Of a DNA stretch of 64,000 bases, positions 50,822 to 62,841 are shown in pieces. The DNA comes from Bagarius yarrelli. Its lineage: Eukaryota > Chordata > Actinopteri > Siluriformes > Sisoridae. How positions within the stretch are numbered: position 1 is the stretch's first letter; each line of letters begins with the position of its first letter. Position numbers and translations under genes: made by a program. Below the pieces are notes generated by a model. It was given only the letters and a program-made list of their open reading frames with translations. It was not told where the DNA came from and ran no database searches. The stretch lies in contig VCAZ01000191.1 in the NCBI GenBank assembly GCA_005784505.1, positions 496,001 through 560,000 on the forward strand. The letters run 5' to 3'.

Positions 50822-51589
50822 TGGCCAAACTGAGAACTCGGGGTGGATGGCGCTAATAACAAATAAGTCGTTATGCATCATGCTAAAAAAATACAAAATA
50901 ATCATAATACCTATTATCATTTAGAAATATTATTATTATTGAGACTTTTATTGTTTGAAATTTATTTACTCAATAGTTAATAGGCCATGGGGCGTGTCTT
51001 TAAGTCCATATAAGGACAAATTTAGCTAAGATGATTTTAAAGAGGAATTTAAAGTGGTACTAAATGTTAATTTTTCATTGTTGCTGCATGCTACTAGCCA
51101 CCTTTAGCTAAACTGAGTTAATCTCTATATTAACAAATTTTTATTGTCATTTATCTTGTTCAATTTATCTAGCTAATAAGAGCTAATCTCACAGTTTTTA
51201 AGAAAGATTTTAAGGAATATTTATAAATGTTTATAGCCTTCTAACCAAAGTTAGCTAATATTCAGCTAGCAAACACAAACCTGACAGAATTTATAAAAAG
51301 TTATTTAAATGGGATTTATGAACGTTCATGATATTTGACTAACCTTGATTAACCAACATTTATTTAAGTTAATCTGGCTGGCTACCTAATACAGTTAATG
51401 TTTCATTCATTTTACGTTAGCTAACTGTAATGTTAGCATAAATGTTAAGCGTGTTACCAGTCTTTACCTCCAAGTACATAAATATCATCAGAATCATCCG
51501 TGGTTTAAAGACACGCCGCATATTTAAAGAAAATAAATGTTTAAACGTTTATGGTTAGATGCTGAAGTTTAAAAGAATCAAAGATTCTG
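50822..51589. other. zbtb45 3' region
   Basis: AT-rich with many 'gctaa/ttagc' words; probable 3' untranslated region. A poly(A)-signal-like AATAAA lies at 51,532-51,537. Confidence 0.4.
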
Positions 51590-52440
51590 AAACAGAAACA
51601 TGTCCACCCTGGGTGTATACGCATCCACCTTCAGTATAAACATGTCTACCCCCAAGTGTGAACATGTCCATGTCCTCTCTGATTCTAAACACGCCCTCCA
51701 AAACACCTCCACCCCGACTGTGAACACCTCCACCCCAAATGTGTGAACAAGTCTACATTCTCCTTGAATGTGAACACGTCCAGGTCCCCCCTGAGTGTGA
51801 ACACGTCCAGGTCCTCTGAGTGTGAACAAGCCCACGTCCTGCTGTAGAGTGAACACCTCCACCACAAGTGTAAACAACTATGTCCCCACCGAGTGTGAGC
51901 TAGTCCACGTCCCCCCCGAGTGTGAGCTAGTCCACATCCCCTCTGAGTGTGAGCGCACTTACGCCCTCCCTGAGTGTGAGCACGCCCACGTCCTCCTAAA
52001 GAGTGAGCACGTCTACGCCCCCTCCTGAGTGTGAGCATGTCCACGTCCCCCCGGAGTGTGAGCACGTCCACGCCCCCCCTGGATTGTGAACACGTCCCCC
52101 CCCCCGGAGTGTCAGCACTTACACGCAAGCCCCCCCCCCTCCCCACAGGAGTGTCAGCACGTCCATGTCCCCCCAGAGTGTGAACCACGTCCCCCCGGAG
52201 TGTGTGCGCACGTCCACGCCCCCCCCCCCCCCCCCCCCCCCGGAGTGTGAGCACGTTTACGTCCCCCTCCGGAGTGAGGGTGTGAGCCTGTCCACGTCCT
52301 CCCGGAGTGTGAGCACATCCACGTCCTACCGGAGTTTAAGCACGTCAACATCCTCCTGGAGTTTAGGCATGTCTACGTCCTCCCGGAGTTTGAGCATGTC
52401 CTCGTCCTCCTGGAGTTGAGCATGTCCTCTGACACATCCT
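51590..52440. repeat. GC-rich minisatellite, unit about 'gagtgtgagcacgtccacgtccccc'
   Basis: Some 35 units, 21-28 bases each, C-rich on the plus strand, with a C run at about 52,219-52,241. Both strands are open for long distances (189 codons on the minus strand at 51,685-52,254), but the products are plain repeats. Confidence 0.9.
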
Positions 52441-52664
52441 CCCCAAGTGTGAGACTAACTCAGTAACAATCAAGACCATTTACAATCGGACTGTCATTCA
52501 GGACATTCTTGTACACAAACATGGACATACATACACAATAACACACACTCATTCACATATAAACACACAATTGTCTTTACAGGGAATGAGCGAGTGTGTG
52601 TCTTGCACACACTATAAAACATTGTGGTGCCATAAACATGAAGAGCAGCTTCATCAACCAGAGA

Positions 52665-52702
<38 letters not shown>

Positions 52703-54439
52703 CACTAATGTATTTGTGCATTACTCATACATGATTTTTTTAGGGTGTATGGATATTTTATCCTTGTTAATTTTTTTAAATTTTTATTTTTTTGTATTTA
52801 ATCTGACCTCGTGTTCCTTTAGGGTCTTTAACATTCCCTCGTTTACTTCCTCTATGAAGTGCACACTCCACCTTACCAGTAAAAGTAGTTTAGAGCTAAT
52901 ACCGCTTAGATCAGCTGTCTTAGCATTAGCAGGCTAGCTCACCACTAGTCTCAGAGTCTGGATGTAGAGCATGCAAGCATCTTCCCCATGTCATCTTTGT
53001 TAAATGGTATCACACATTGCTTACTATGTAGCTTCGCACCAGATCAGTTTTATAGGTTTCTATGAAAGATCATATGTCAACAACAGCTAAGTAGCTGTTT
53101 ATCTTTTGTCAGCTGTAAGCATAGCTTTACCTGTTGAGCTCTGCTCCTCACTTTATAACTAGCTGTGTGTATAGTCAGCTTAACATAATGCTAGCGCATC
53201 AACAGACCGTTAGCGGATTCATTATCAATTAGCATGCTAACAAGCTAGTAGAGTAACTTCAGGCAAATAAATCTGGCTAAAAACAGACGCTCATTTTGAT
53301 AATAGTACATACTCAAGCATGTTAATGTTTTAAACACTACAGCCAGGAAAACTCTTTTTTCCCTGTTATCTACTTCCTGTTACAAGCAGCAGAGTGTGTC
53401 ATGGGTATTTATCTTGGTTGTGCCCCTGTCCATCAGCACATTGTTTTTCTGATCACTTTAAAGCACACTTGGAAGTGTTTTTGATGGATGTGGCAGCCAG
53501 TCATCAGTGATGGTGTGAATAGTGAGTGAGGTAGTAAGGGGAGTGTGTGAGGGAGTGTTAAAGCCCTGGTTTGTGACGAGGCCGGTGTGTTACTCCTCTG
53601 AAGCGAAACCGTACAGACCTCAGGAATACCAGCAGAACCTCCAGACACCACACTTTTCTACAGCCCTGAACCCGAGCGTGTTTCTACCTTTTTGTTGTGC
53701 TTATGAATATTATTGAGGACGGCATTTTTATGGGAAAGGGTTTTAGACTTTCATGTCTTAATGCCACTTTAATGACACACGGAGAGAAACGGGTTAACGC
53801 TTCAGTGTGTGTGTTTGTTATTGATGCATCATGAACCTGCAGCTCTCTCTTTATTGCTGTGTTTATGGAGATATTTAAGGCTTCAGCCTCAGTTACCCAG
53901 CATGCCTCCTTGGGAACCTGCATGAACCTCATTAAAGACCATTAATGATCAACACACCGTCTGCAGGTCTCTTACTCTGTCTCTCTTTCTGCCTTTTTGT
54001 CTGTCTCACTTTCAGTCTTTTGTTCTGATGTAGATCAGAATAAAGATTTGCTCTTTCAGATGCGGAAGCTTCAAAGATTTCAAACAATACACAGTGAGAT
54101 AATTCAGTCCAACAAAAAGAGTCTGGATAATAATCATCAATCCATGGAGGTCTGTGCTAATCGTGTGAAAGTCGGTATTAAATCAGGTTAAAACTATAGT
54201 TAGGTAACTTCTTTACTGTTGAAAAAGTCTCCTTGCCCATCTGTTATGTTGCTGATGATGATGGCAGAATGAAGCTATGGCATAGATCTATTCAATAATT
54301 TGAGTAGTATGAAGGGTTTCCTAAGGAAAATAAATCAGCTGATTAAACTTCAGTGGGTTTAATCTTGACCACTAAACCTGACCACTAATAAATATAAACC
54401 AGTGCTTTTAATTAAAAAAAAAAAATCAGTAGCAGTGTA

Positions 54440-54527
<88 letters not shown>

Positions 54528-54639
54528 AGAATACAGTCTTTCAACTTGTGAACACAAAACTGTTTTGTTGTTGAATTACGGTGAGACTTTTATTGTTTTA
54601 ATTCCGGTCTAGTTACGTCACCCTGTTCTGTAAGATGCC
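52441..54639. other. Intergenic, no gene seen
   Basis: A CA run at 52,668-52,698, TTAGC-rich patches near 52,890-53,260, and CT then TA repeats at about 54,439-54,523. Frames at 53,522-53,716 and 53,997-54,191 have no recognisable family. Confidence 0.5.
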
Positions 54640-54755
54640 TTCACACCCTGCACACAAAGCTGTAAAGCGGGCTGTTATTACAGTACCGGGCCGCGCGGGG
54701 GTGCTGTGACATCGCATCCGGCTGTGACGCAGCAGGCAGAGTGAAAGTGGGTGAG
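54640..54755 (+). promoter_or_regulatory. CpG-rich promoter and non-coding first exon of the dehydrogenase
   Basis: CG-rich sequence ('gggccgcgcgggggtg', two 'tgtgac' CRE-like half sites) ends in 'gtgaaagtgggtgagt', which fits an exon ending at 54,750. The coding exon has its acceptor at 55,208, so an upstream non-coding exon is required. Confidence 0.45.
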
Positions 54756-55217
54756 TTGTTGCGGCGCTGCAGTGTGTGTGTTAAAGTGCGAGGAGTGATT
54801 TTACTCTTGATGAGCTCGAACCTCGGAAATCAACAACTATTTAATCAACTGGATTAAAATTAAATTATTAAATCGGCGCACTGATCACACACACAACACA
54901 CACCGGATTAATCAGATAATTAAACACCTCATTAAATCTGTAATTAAACACTAATGAATGATTCTGAGGATAAGATTTAACAGCTTAATCAGTGCTGTGA
55001 GTGTAAGAGAGAGAGAAAGTGTGTGTGTGTGTTTGTGGGTGAAAGGTCATCGCTTTCCATACACTATTACACACAGGAGGAAGAAACACTCAGCTCGCGC
55101 TGTTTATTAATTCATTTTATGATTGAAACAATGACACACATTAATCCGTGTTTTACTGTAAATACACACACACACACCCTCAGCAAATGACCTGTGTGTG
55201 TGCTTCAGGTCTCCATA

Positions 55218-56092
55218 ATGGCTACTCAGGTGTGTTTCTGTGGTAAACGCTTAGTTCTTCAGTTACTCTGGAAGCAGGTGCGCTGTTTCTCCTCCAGTGT
55301 CTCAGTAGAACAGATTCGGTCTCAGAGTAAGACTGATCATCACACACACCAAGACACGCACACCCACGTTCCGTTCTCCCGCTCTGCCCTTGGGACCTTC
55401 TTCCAGGAGCCGCCTCTGCTCAAGAATCCGTTTACCCATGATGCACTGCTCAAAGGATACCTGCGCAGACACCTGCTCCTGCAGGTCAGCCACACAACAC
55501 TAACACACACACACAAACCCCCACAGTAGACAGATGCATACCCTTTAGTGTGTTAAAGAGCACTGTGTGTGCGCTATAGGAGGTGCAGAAGGACTTGTCT
55601 GAATTCGGTGAGCGTGTTGTGTATGAGATTGATGCTCTGGGGCGTCAGTGTGAGCAGAATCCCCCCTACCTGCAGCCGTATGACGCCTGGGGTCACAGAG
55701 TCGACCGCATTATCACCTGCGCGGCGTGGACACGCTTAAAACACATCTCTGCGCAGGAAGGGCTGGTCGCCGCTGGATATGAGCGCCACTTCGGCGAGTG
55801 GAGGTGATCACCTTCATCTCATGTCCTAAAACTAGAGAGAAAGAACAGAGAGTGATGTCACATAACCCAGCAGAGTTAAACTCCAACTAACCAGATACCA
55901 AATATAGAAACAATAAACACAAGAGAACATGCAACCTAGTAACACGCTTCACGTCACATCATATAACTTCTCGTGTGTGTGTGTGTGTGTAGTCGTGTGT
56001 ATCAGATGAGTAAGCTATACCTGTTTTCACCCTCTGCTGGTCTTTACACATGCCCACTGGCCATGACTGATGGAGCCGCAAAAGTCATAGAG

Positions 56093-56131
<39 letters not shown>

Positions 56132-57503
56132 TTTATTAAGCATTTGTTACAGTCTAACAGCGTGTAAGTTTGTGTTTGTGTGTAGTCTCTGAGCATGCCT
56201 GTTAGTGAGATGTTTGAGCGTCTGACCACACGAGACGAGAAAAGATTCTGGACATCGGGACAGTGGATGACGGAGAGAAAGGGAGGATCAGATGTTGGTA
56301 GGAGACTGACCATTTCCCTGACGCCCACACACACAAGTAAAACCCTTGTTTAATGATATTGTTGGAACTGGGTGTGTGTTTGCCGTAGGGAATGGGACAG
56401 AGACTGTTGCCCGGCGACAGGAGGACGGCTCTTACCGACTACATGGCTTCAAATGGTTTACTTCAGCGACGGACGCTGACATTACACTCACACTTGCTCG
56501 CATCGCAGATCGCCATGGCAACACCCTGCCGGTACACATGTCACATGTTTACAGTGTCACAGTGCCGATTACCATGCAAACACCATGATGGTACGCACAT
56601 ACACACTCACTGCAGATTGCCATGGCAACACCCTGCAGATCAGTGCAGATCACTACGGCAAAACAGTGACAGGATATTTCCTGGCTGGGTAAAAACCTTG
56701 AATTTGTAAAAGATGTAACTGATTGTTATTATTATTGTTGTCGCACATAAGCACACACATCCAAACTACATCCCTGGAGCAGTATAATGATGTCATATTT
56801 TTACTCTGTCCCCAGGGCAGTGTGGGCGTGTCCTTGTTCTGTGCGGAAGTGTGGGATTCAGAAGGCCGGACTAACGGAGTGGAGATCCAGAGACTAAAGG
56901 ATAAACTCGGAACACGGCAGATGCCCACTGCCGAACTGCTGCTGGATGGCATGAAGGCACAACTGGTACACACACACACACACACACACACAATGGTTCA
57001 GGTTAGGAATTAAGCTTTCTCTCCCTCTCCCTCTCTGTAGTTATCAGAAGAGGGAAGGGGCGTGGCCTCAATCGCCAACATGCTGACTCTGACTCGCATC
57101 CATAACACAGTGTCTGCTGTTGCTGCTATGAGGAGGTACACACACACACACACATAAATATATGTTGCCAAACATCCACTTTGAAACTTAAATAATTTGG
57201 AGAGGATTTACAAAGAGGAGTGTGACAAAATCCCTCCTGAGATATGTGCAAGAAACGTCTGATCTCTAGGATTGCCAACAAAGGGTTCGCCCCCAAATAG
57301 TCTTGTTTTGCAAAGGGATTAAATACATATTAGGGGTACTAATACTTAGGGGTAAACTTACTTCACTCATTAAAATGCTAATTAATTTATAACTTTTATA
57401 AAATGTTTTTTTCTGCATGTTTTTGTTGTTATTCTGTCTCTCACTGTTAGACTAAACCTAACGTTAATAGATAGACTGATCATTTCTTTATTTTCTTTAT
57501 TTT

Positions 57504-57561
<58 letters not shown>

Positions 57562-57572
57562 GATATATATAT

Positions 57573-57607
<35 letters not shown>

Positions 57608-58900
57608 GTGTGTAATTAAAAAATATAGAAATGGTCTATGTCTAAGAAATGTGTATATGTATGTATAATTGAGTAGTCAATGTGCGGCATGTATTTACTG
57701 TCCTCTGAAAATAACTCAACATACAGCCATTATTGTTAAAATAGCTGGCAACAAAAGTGAAAACGCTCCAAATAAACTTGTCAAAACTGTGTCCGAAGAA
57801 AGAATCTACTGTGGCACAGCCTGAATCCTCCTGGGCATGGAATTTACCAGAGCTGCACATGTTGATCCTCTTCCTACTTTCTCTATAATGATATCACAGA
57901 GCTGCTAGAGGTTAGACACATGGTGCTTTACCCACTTTCCGCTTGAGGATGCCCCACAGGTGCTCAATAGGTTTTAGGTCTAGAGACATACTTTGCCACT
58001 TCATCACCTTTAGCTTCCTCAGCAAGGCAGTTGCCATCTTGGCGGTGTGTTCGGGCTCGTATTCATGTTGGAAAACTTAAAGAAGGGCATCATCTTTTAC
58101 TTCAGAATGTCACAATACATGCTAAAATCCATGTTTTCCCTCAATGAACCCACAGCCCCAGACCATGATGCTACCACCACCATGCTTAACTGTAGGCAAG
58201 AGACAATTTTCTTGATACTCCTCACCAGGGTGTCGCCACACATGCTGCACACCATCTGATGCAAACAAGTTTATTTTAGTCTTATCAGACCACAGGACAT
58301 GGCTCCAGTAATTCATGCTCTTGGACAGGTTGTCTTCAGCAAATTGTTTGTGGGCTTTCTTGTAAGCCAGCCAGCCTTAGAAGAGGCTTCCCTCTGCGAT
58401 GACAGCCATGCAAACCCACTTGTTGTAGTGTGCAGCGTAAGGTCCAACAAGCTGACCAACTGCTTGTGCAACCTCTAAAGCAATACGGGCAGCACTCAGG
58501 CATCTGTCTTTTAAAGCCAGCTTCTGCACCTGACACACAGCACGAATTTCACTTAATTTCTTTGATCCACCGTTGCGAGGCCTGTTCTAGGAACCCGTCT
58601 TGGAAAACCTCTGTATGACCACTGTTCTGTAACTTAGTTTCCAGGGTGTTACTGATCATCTTGTAGCCCATTTCAACAAATCAATTTCTCAAATATTCTG
58701 AAAGTTCTTTGAATGAGGTGCCATGTTGGTCCCAGTGGTCATTATCAGTGAATTGCAAATTAAAGCACCAACTTTTAAATGCTCTATAATATATACATGC
58801 TCTATAATAAGATGCTCTATAATATATATAAAAATATATAAATATATATATAATAATTAATATCTGTATATCTAATATATACATACACAGTATCTCATAT

Positions 58901-58948
<48 letters not shown>

Positions 58949-59087
58949 ATATATATATATGTATATAGTGTATGTGTGTATATATATGATATATATATAT
59001 GTGTATATATATGTATGTATGTATATATATATGTATATATATATATGTGTATATATATGTATGTATGTGTGTATATATATGTGTATG

Positions 59088-59129
<42 letters not shown>

Positions 59130-59221
59130 TATAGTATGTATATATATATATAGTATATGTATATATGTATATATATGTATATATATATATATGTATGTAT
59201 GTATGTATATATATGTATATG

Positions 59222-59272
<51 letters not shown>

Positions 59273-59285
59273 GTATGTCTATATA

Positions 59286-59353
<68 letters not shown>

Positions 59354-61532
59354 AAGAGACATTAGTGTGTGTGTGTGTTAGAATAACTCATCTGGGAAGG
59401 GAGTACTCCACCAAGCGTAATGTGTTTGGAAAACTGCTGAAGGATCATCCACTACATGTCCAGACACTCAGCAGACTGGAGGTGTGTGGAAACACACACA
59501 CACACACAGAGTTAAGAATAGTCATTTTATTTTTAACATAAAGCACTATGTTTTGTAGCCTGATTGTTATGTATTATAAAGTTGCCGTAGGAACAACTGC
59601 CCCAATCTAACTTTATGCTTATTAATGACACCAATGTAAATGAGAGTACAGCTTAAAAAAACTTTTTCTAATAAAGAATTAATGTACTGTAATGCTTCAC
59701 TCACTCACCTCACTTACTCACTCACTCTTTCTTTCTTTGTCTCTCGCTCTCGCATTTATGCTAACTGTGTGCGCGTGTGTGTTTTAGGTAGAGACTCGAG
59801 CTGCATTTCTGTTGATGATGGAAGTTTGTCGACTTTTGGGACGAGAAGAAACAGGAGCAACAACAGAGCGAGACAAACACCTACTGAGACTGCTTACACC
59901 TGTAGCTAAACTATACACTGGTAAACAGGTATGTACATACACACACACATACACACACACACACTAATCAATCATACTGTATGCTCGGAAACATTTTACA
60001 ATGTTGAACTTTACCACCTTTCAAAAGAAGACCTGCTGAAGGCATCATTTCAGCTTGATGTGTGTGAGGTAGTGATGATGGTTATAATAGTGATGGTGGT
60101 GATGACGTGATGGTGGGATTAATAGCCATAGTGACGGTGACTGTAATGATTGTGGTTATGATAGTAATGACAGTAATAATGATGATGGTAATGGTGGTAA
60201 TGCTAGGTATGGTGATAATGAAGTTTATGGTGATGGTTAAAGACTGTCAATTGGAAGTTTGGGGTTTAATTCCCAGCACCACCAAGTTACCACTGCTAGG
60301 CCCTTGAGCAAAGCCCCAATTGGTCAGTTGTATAAAAGAGATAAATGTAAGTGACTCTGGATAAGGGCGTCCGGGTGATGGTGATGATGATGATGATGAT
60401 GATGTTTTTTATGTGGTGGTGGTAATGATGGTGTTTAAGATAAAATCTTTACCCTCCTCATCTCTGCCCCTGTCTTGGCCTTTTACCCGCCTCATTTCAA
60501 CCTCTGTCTTGTCACTTTACCCTCCACATCTCTACCCCTGCCTTGTCGCTTCATGTCGCCACCTCCAACCTGACCCTTTAACCTCCACCTTTCTACCCCT
60601 GTCTTGTCCCTTTACCCCCCACATCTCTACTCCGTCTCCTTTCTTTAACCTTCACATCTTGACCCATGTCCTGACCCATGTCCTGACCCTTTGCCCCCCA
60701 TTTCTCTAACCCTGTCCTTCCCCTTTACTCTCCACATCTCTACCCTTGTAGTTCCCTTTTACCCTCCACATCTCTACCCCTTGTCTTGCCCTTTACCCTG
60801 CACATCTCTAACCCTGACCTGCCTCTTTACCCACCACATCTTTACACCCTTTACCCTATCTCTACCTCTGTCCTGCCCCTTTAACCTTTACATCTTTACC
60901 CTTGTCCTGCCTTATTACCCTCCACATCTCTACCTTTGTCCTGCCCTATTACCCTCCACATCTTTACACCTGTCTTGCCCTTTACCCTCCACATCTCCAT
61001 TCCTGTCCTATCCTAATACGCTCCACATCTATACACCTGTCTTGCCCTTTAATCCTCCACATCCTTTACATATCTACCCCATTCCTGATCTTTCAACGTG
61101 CTGCGCTACTACTTGCCTCTACGGCCCCAATTGTTATTCTATCTGTCCAATTAATTCATTTGATAAAACCTATTCTTATGTTTTGTTTGCATGTGTCTGA
61201 TTCAGGCAGTTGCTGTAGTGTCTGAGGGATTGGAGTGTTTCGGGGGACAAGGTTATATTGAAGACACAGGTCTGCCTGCCATGTTACGTGATGCACAGGT
61301 ATCTGCAAACATGGGTGCACTCATGCACGCATGCACATACACACACACACACACAGTGAAAGTTTGGTTCAAACATTATTTTAATCTTAGTCAGTCAGGC
61401 TCATTTATCTCTGTAGTAGTGATAGATCTCAGTGTTCTCTGCAAATTCACACACACACACGCATACACACACAGTGCTATCTGATTGTCTTTATCTCTAT
61501 CCTCATTGTTCAGTCTTTGAAAGTTATATTAA

Positions 61533-61605
<73 letters not shown>

Positions 61606-62841
61606 AGGTGTTAAGTATATGGGAAGGGACCACTAATGTTCTTTCACTGGATGTTCTGCGCTCCATTTCTAAATCCTCAGGCCTTGTACTGCAGGCATTT
61701 TTCTCTGATGTGGAGGTGAGATAAAACACACACACACACACACACAGATATCTCAGAATGCACAGTCAATGTGGTAGCAGCAGTGCGTGTATCACTGAGG
61801 TGCTCACCCGCATATATAAGCAGTGAAGCACACATATACACACGAACACGCATCCTCATGCTAATCATAGCTTAATATGGTAATTGATTAACGAGGCTGG
61901 TTAGCACTGTAATGTAGAGTTCAGTCAGGCAGGTAATTATGTGAGGATAATTATGCTAATTAGTGATGAGGAGCGGTGCTTTAATCAGAGACGCTCCTTA
62001 TGGCTCTGCACTAATGTTAGCCTGTGTCAGCTGATGCTTCGCTAGCTACGTGTTCTAACAAAACTTTTAGCTCTGGTCTACATACTAGTGTTGACAGTAT
62101 ACTAAGACTAATGTTGAAAGATTTCCTTTGTGATCCTGTTTCCCTCCATTGAACGTTTGACAGAATTCGAAGTTTTTTTACACACTTATCTGCAGTGTGA
62201 CTTTTCCTACAAAGACCTTTAAACCAAGAACCAATAGGAATGCAGAACCTGATGACATAATAATTGCAACAACCTCTTGGGAAAATGTTGAAAAGGGTCT
62301 GGTAGACAGTACAGCAAAAAATAAATTTATTGAGACATGTCGTTTCGTGCAATCTGACGAGCAACAGTCGCAAAAAATTATTAAAATACGAACAGTGTAA
62401 GATTGCTTGCTGGAGTTGATGTATCAGGCTACTGCTGCTTTATATCGATTTACTGATGTTTCAATTGTAGGTTTTATAAAATTATTTGCCCTGTTTTATT
62501 TCTCCGTCTGCTGAGTGATTGCAATGTAATTTATCATTCCAATTTTATTCAAATCGTTTCCTATGAACTTCTTAATGTTGGCTAATGAAGTGTAAAGCCA
62601 CACTTTTATTGAGTAATCTATCACTGTTTATAGAAAGTGAGTATTCTGTGTGTGTGTGTGTGTGTTTGCTTGCAGGAGCGATTGCATGCTGCTGCTCCCG
62701 CCCTACTTCCTGCGGTACAGACTCTGAGCTCGGCTCTCGCCGCTGTAGCTCATTTCATCCAAACTGCAGAGACGCGTCCACCAGAAAGTCTTCAGCTTGC
62801 AGCAAGAGACCTGGCCTACAGCATTGCACGCATTTACATGG
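55218..62841 (+). CDS. AidB-type acyl-CoA dehydrogenase, mitochondrial-like, 3' end outside window
   Basis: A flavin (FAD) acyl-CoA dehydrogenase-fold enzyme of the AidB subgroup; its substrate is not known from sequence. Exons: 55218-55484, 55580-55803, 55993-56092, 56186-56297, 56389-56531, 56816-56965, 57041-57135, 59382-59481, 59788-59928, 61206-61298, 61608-61715, 62676-62841; frame holds throughout, 566 residues so far, and the last exon ends at a donor. The N-terminus (about 30 residues rich in Arg/Lys, no acidic residues until VEQ) looks like a mitochondrial presequence. AidB-like motifs in order: PLLKNPFTHDALL, MTERKGGSDV, LHGFKWFTSATDADI, EIQRLKDKLGTRQMP, ECFGGQGYIEDTGLPAMLRDAQ and SIWEGTTNVLSLDVLR. 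It lacks the kinase domain of ACAD10/11. Human has no close counterpart that I know of. Intron 7 hosts Tc1 remnants and a TA tract. Confidence 0.88.
57196..57495 (+). mobile_element. 3' end of a Tc1-like transposon
   Basis: Blocks such as 'aatttggagaggatttacaa', 'gggacaaaatccctcctgag' (with small changes), 'caagaaacgtctgatctct' and 'gactgatcatttctttattt' match the transposase end and terminal region of common fish Tc1 elements. Only the 3' part is left. Confidence 0.65.
57500..57610. repeat. (TA)n tract between two Tc1 pieces
   Basis: About 100 bases of TA repeats. Tc1 elements insert at TA dinucleotides, which fits their position beside it. Confidence 0.85.
57686..58780 (-). mobile_element. 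Tc1-like transposon, decayed transposase
   Basis: On the minus strand the frame at 58,122-58,316 has the Tc1 transposase stretch WSDKTKINLF followed by HVWRHPGEEY and GGGSIMVWGC. Lower down are pieces reading HTAKMATALL, SLDLKPIEHLWGILKRKV and NSMPRRIQAV. Stops and frame breaks interrupt it. It sits in dehydrogenase intron 7, antisense to the gene. Confidence 0.85.
58795..59352. repeat. 550-base TA/TATG-rich tract
   Basis: Almost pure 'tatatata' with 'tatgtgtg' and 'tatgtatg' variants up to 30 bases before dehydrogenase exon 8. Tyr/Ile-only frames in all six readings are artefacts. Confidence 0.95.
60060..60231. repeat. GATGGT-type simple repeat, first part
   Basis: 'gatgatggt'/'ggtaatg' imperfect repeats in dehydrogenase intron 9, continuing at 60,379-60,435 on the far side of a SINE. 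Confidence 0.75.
60232..60378 (+). mobile_element. tRNA-derived SINE inserted in a GAT repeat
   Basis: 'ggttaaagactg', a B-box-like 'ggggtttaattccc', 'agcaccaccaagtt', 'cccttgagcaaagcccc', 'cagttgtataaaagagataa' and the tail 'ggataagggcgtccggg'. The GAT repeat is present on both sides. Confidence 0.8.
60450..61095 (+). repeat. Pyrimidine-rich minisatellite, unit about 34 bases
   Basis: About 19 variable units of 'ctgtcttgccctttaccctc' plus 'cacatctctacccc' in dehydrogenase intron 9, a little upstream of exon 10. Confidence 0.85.

Noticed and set aside
51685..52254. 189-codon minus-strand frame
   Set aside because: Pure minisatellite translation, equally open on the other strand.
58872..59541. 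Open frames up to 180 codons on both strands
   Set aside because: They encode only Tyr/Ile/Val/Cys repeats from the TA/TATG tract; the true signal is dehydrogenase exon 8 at 59,382-59,481.
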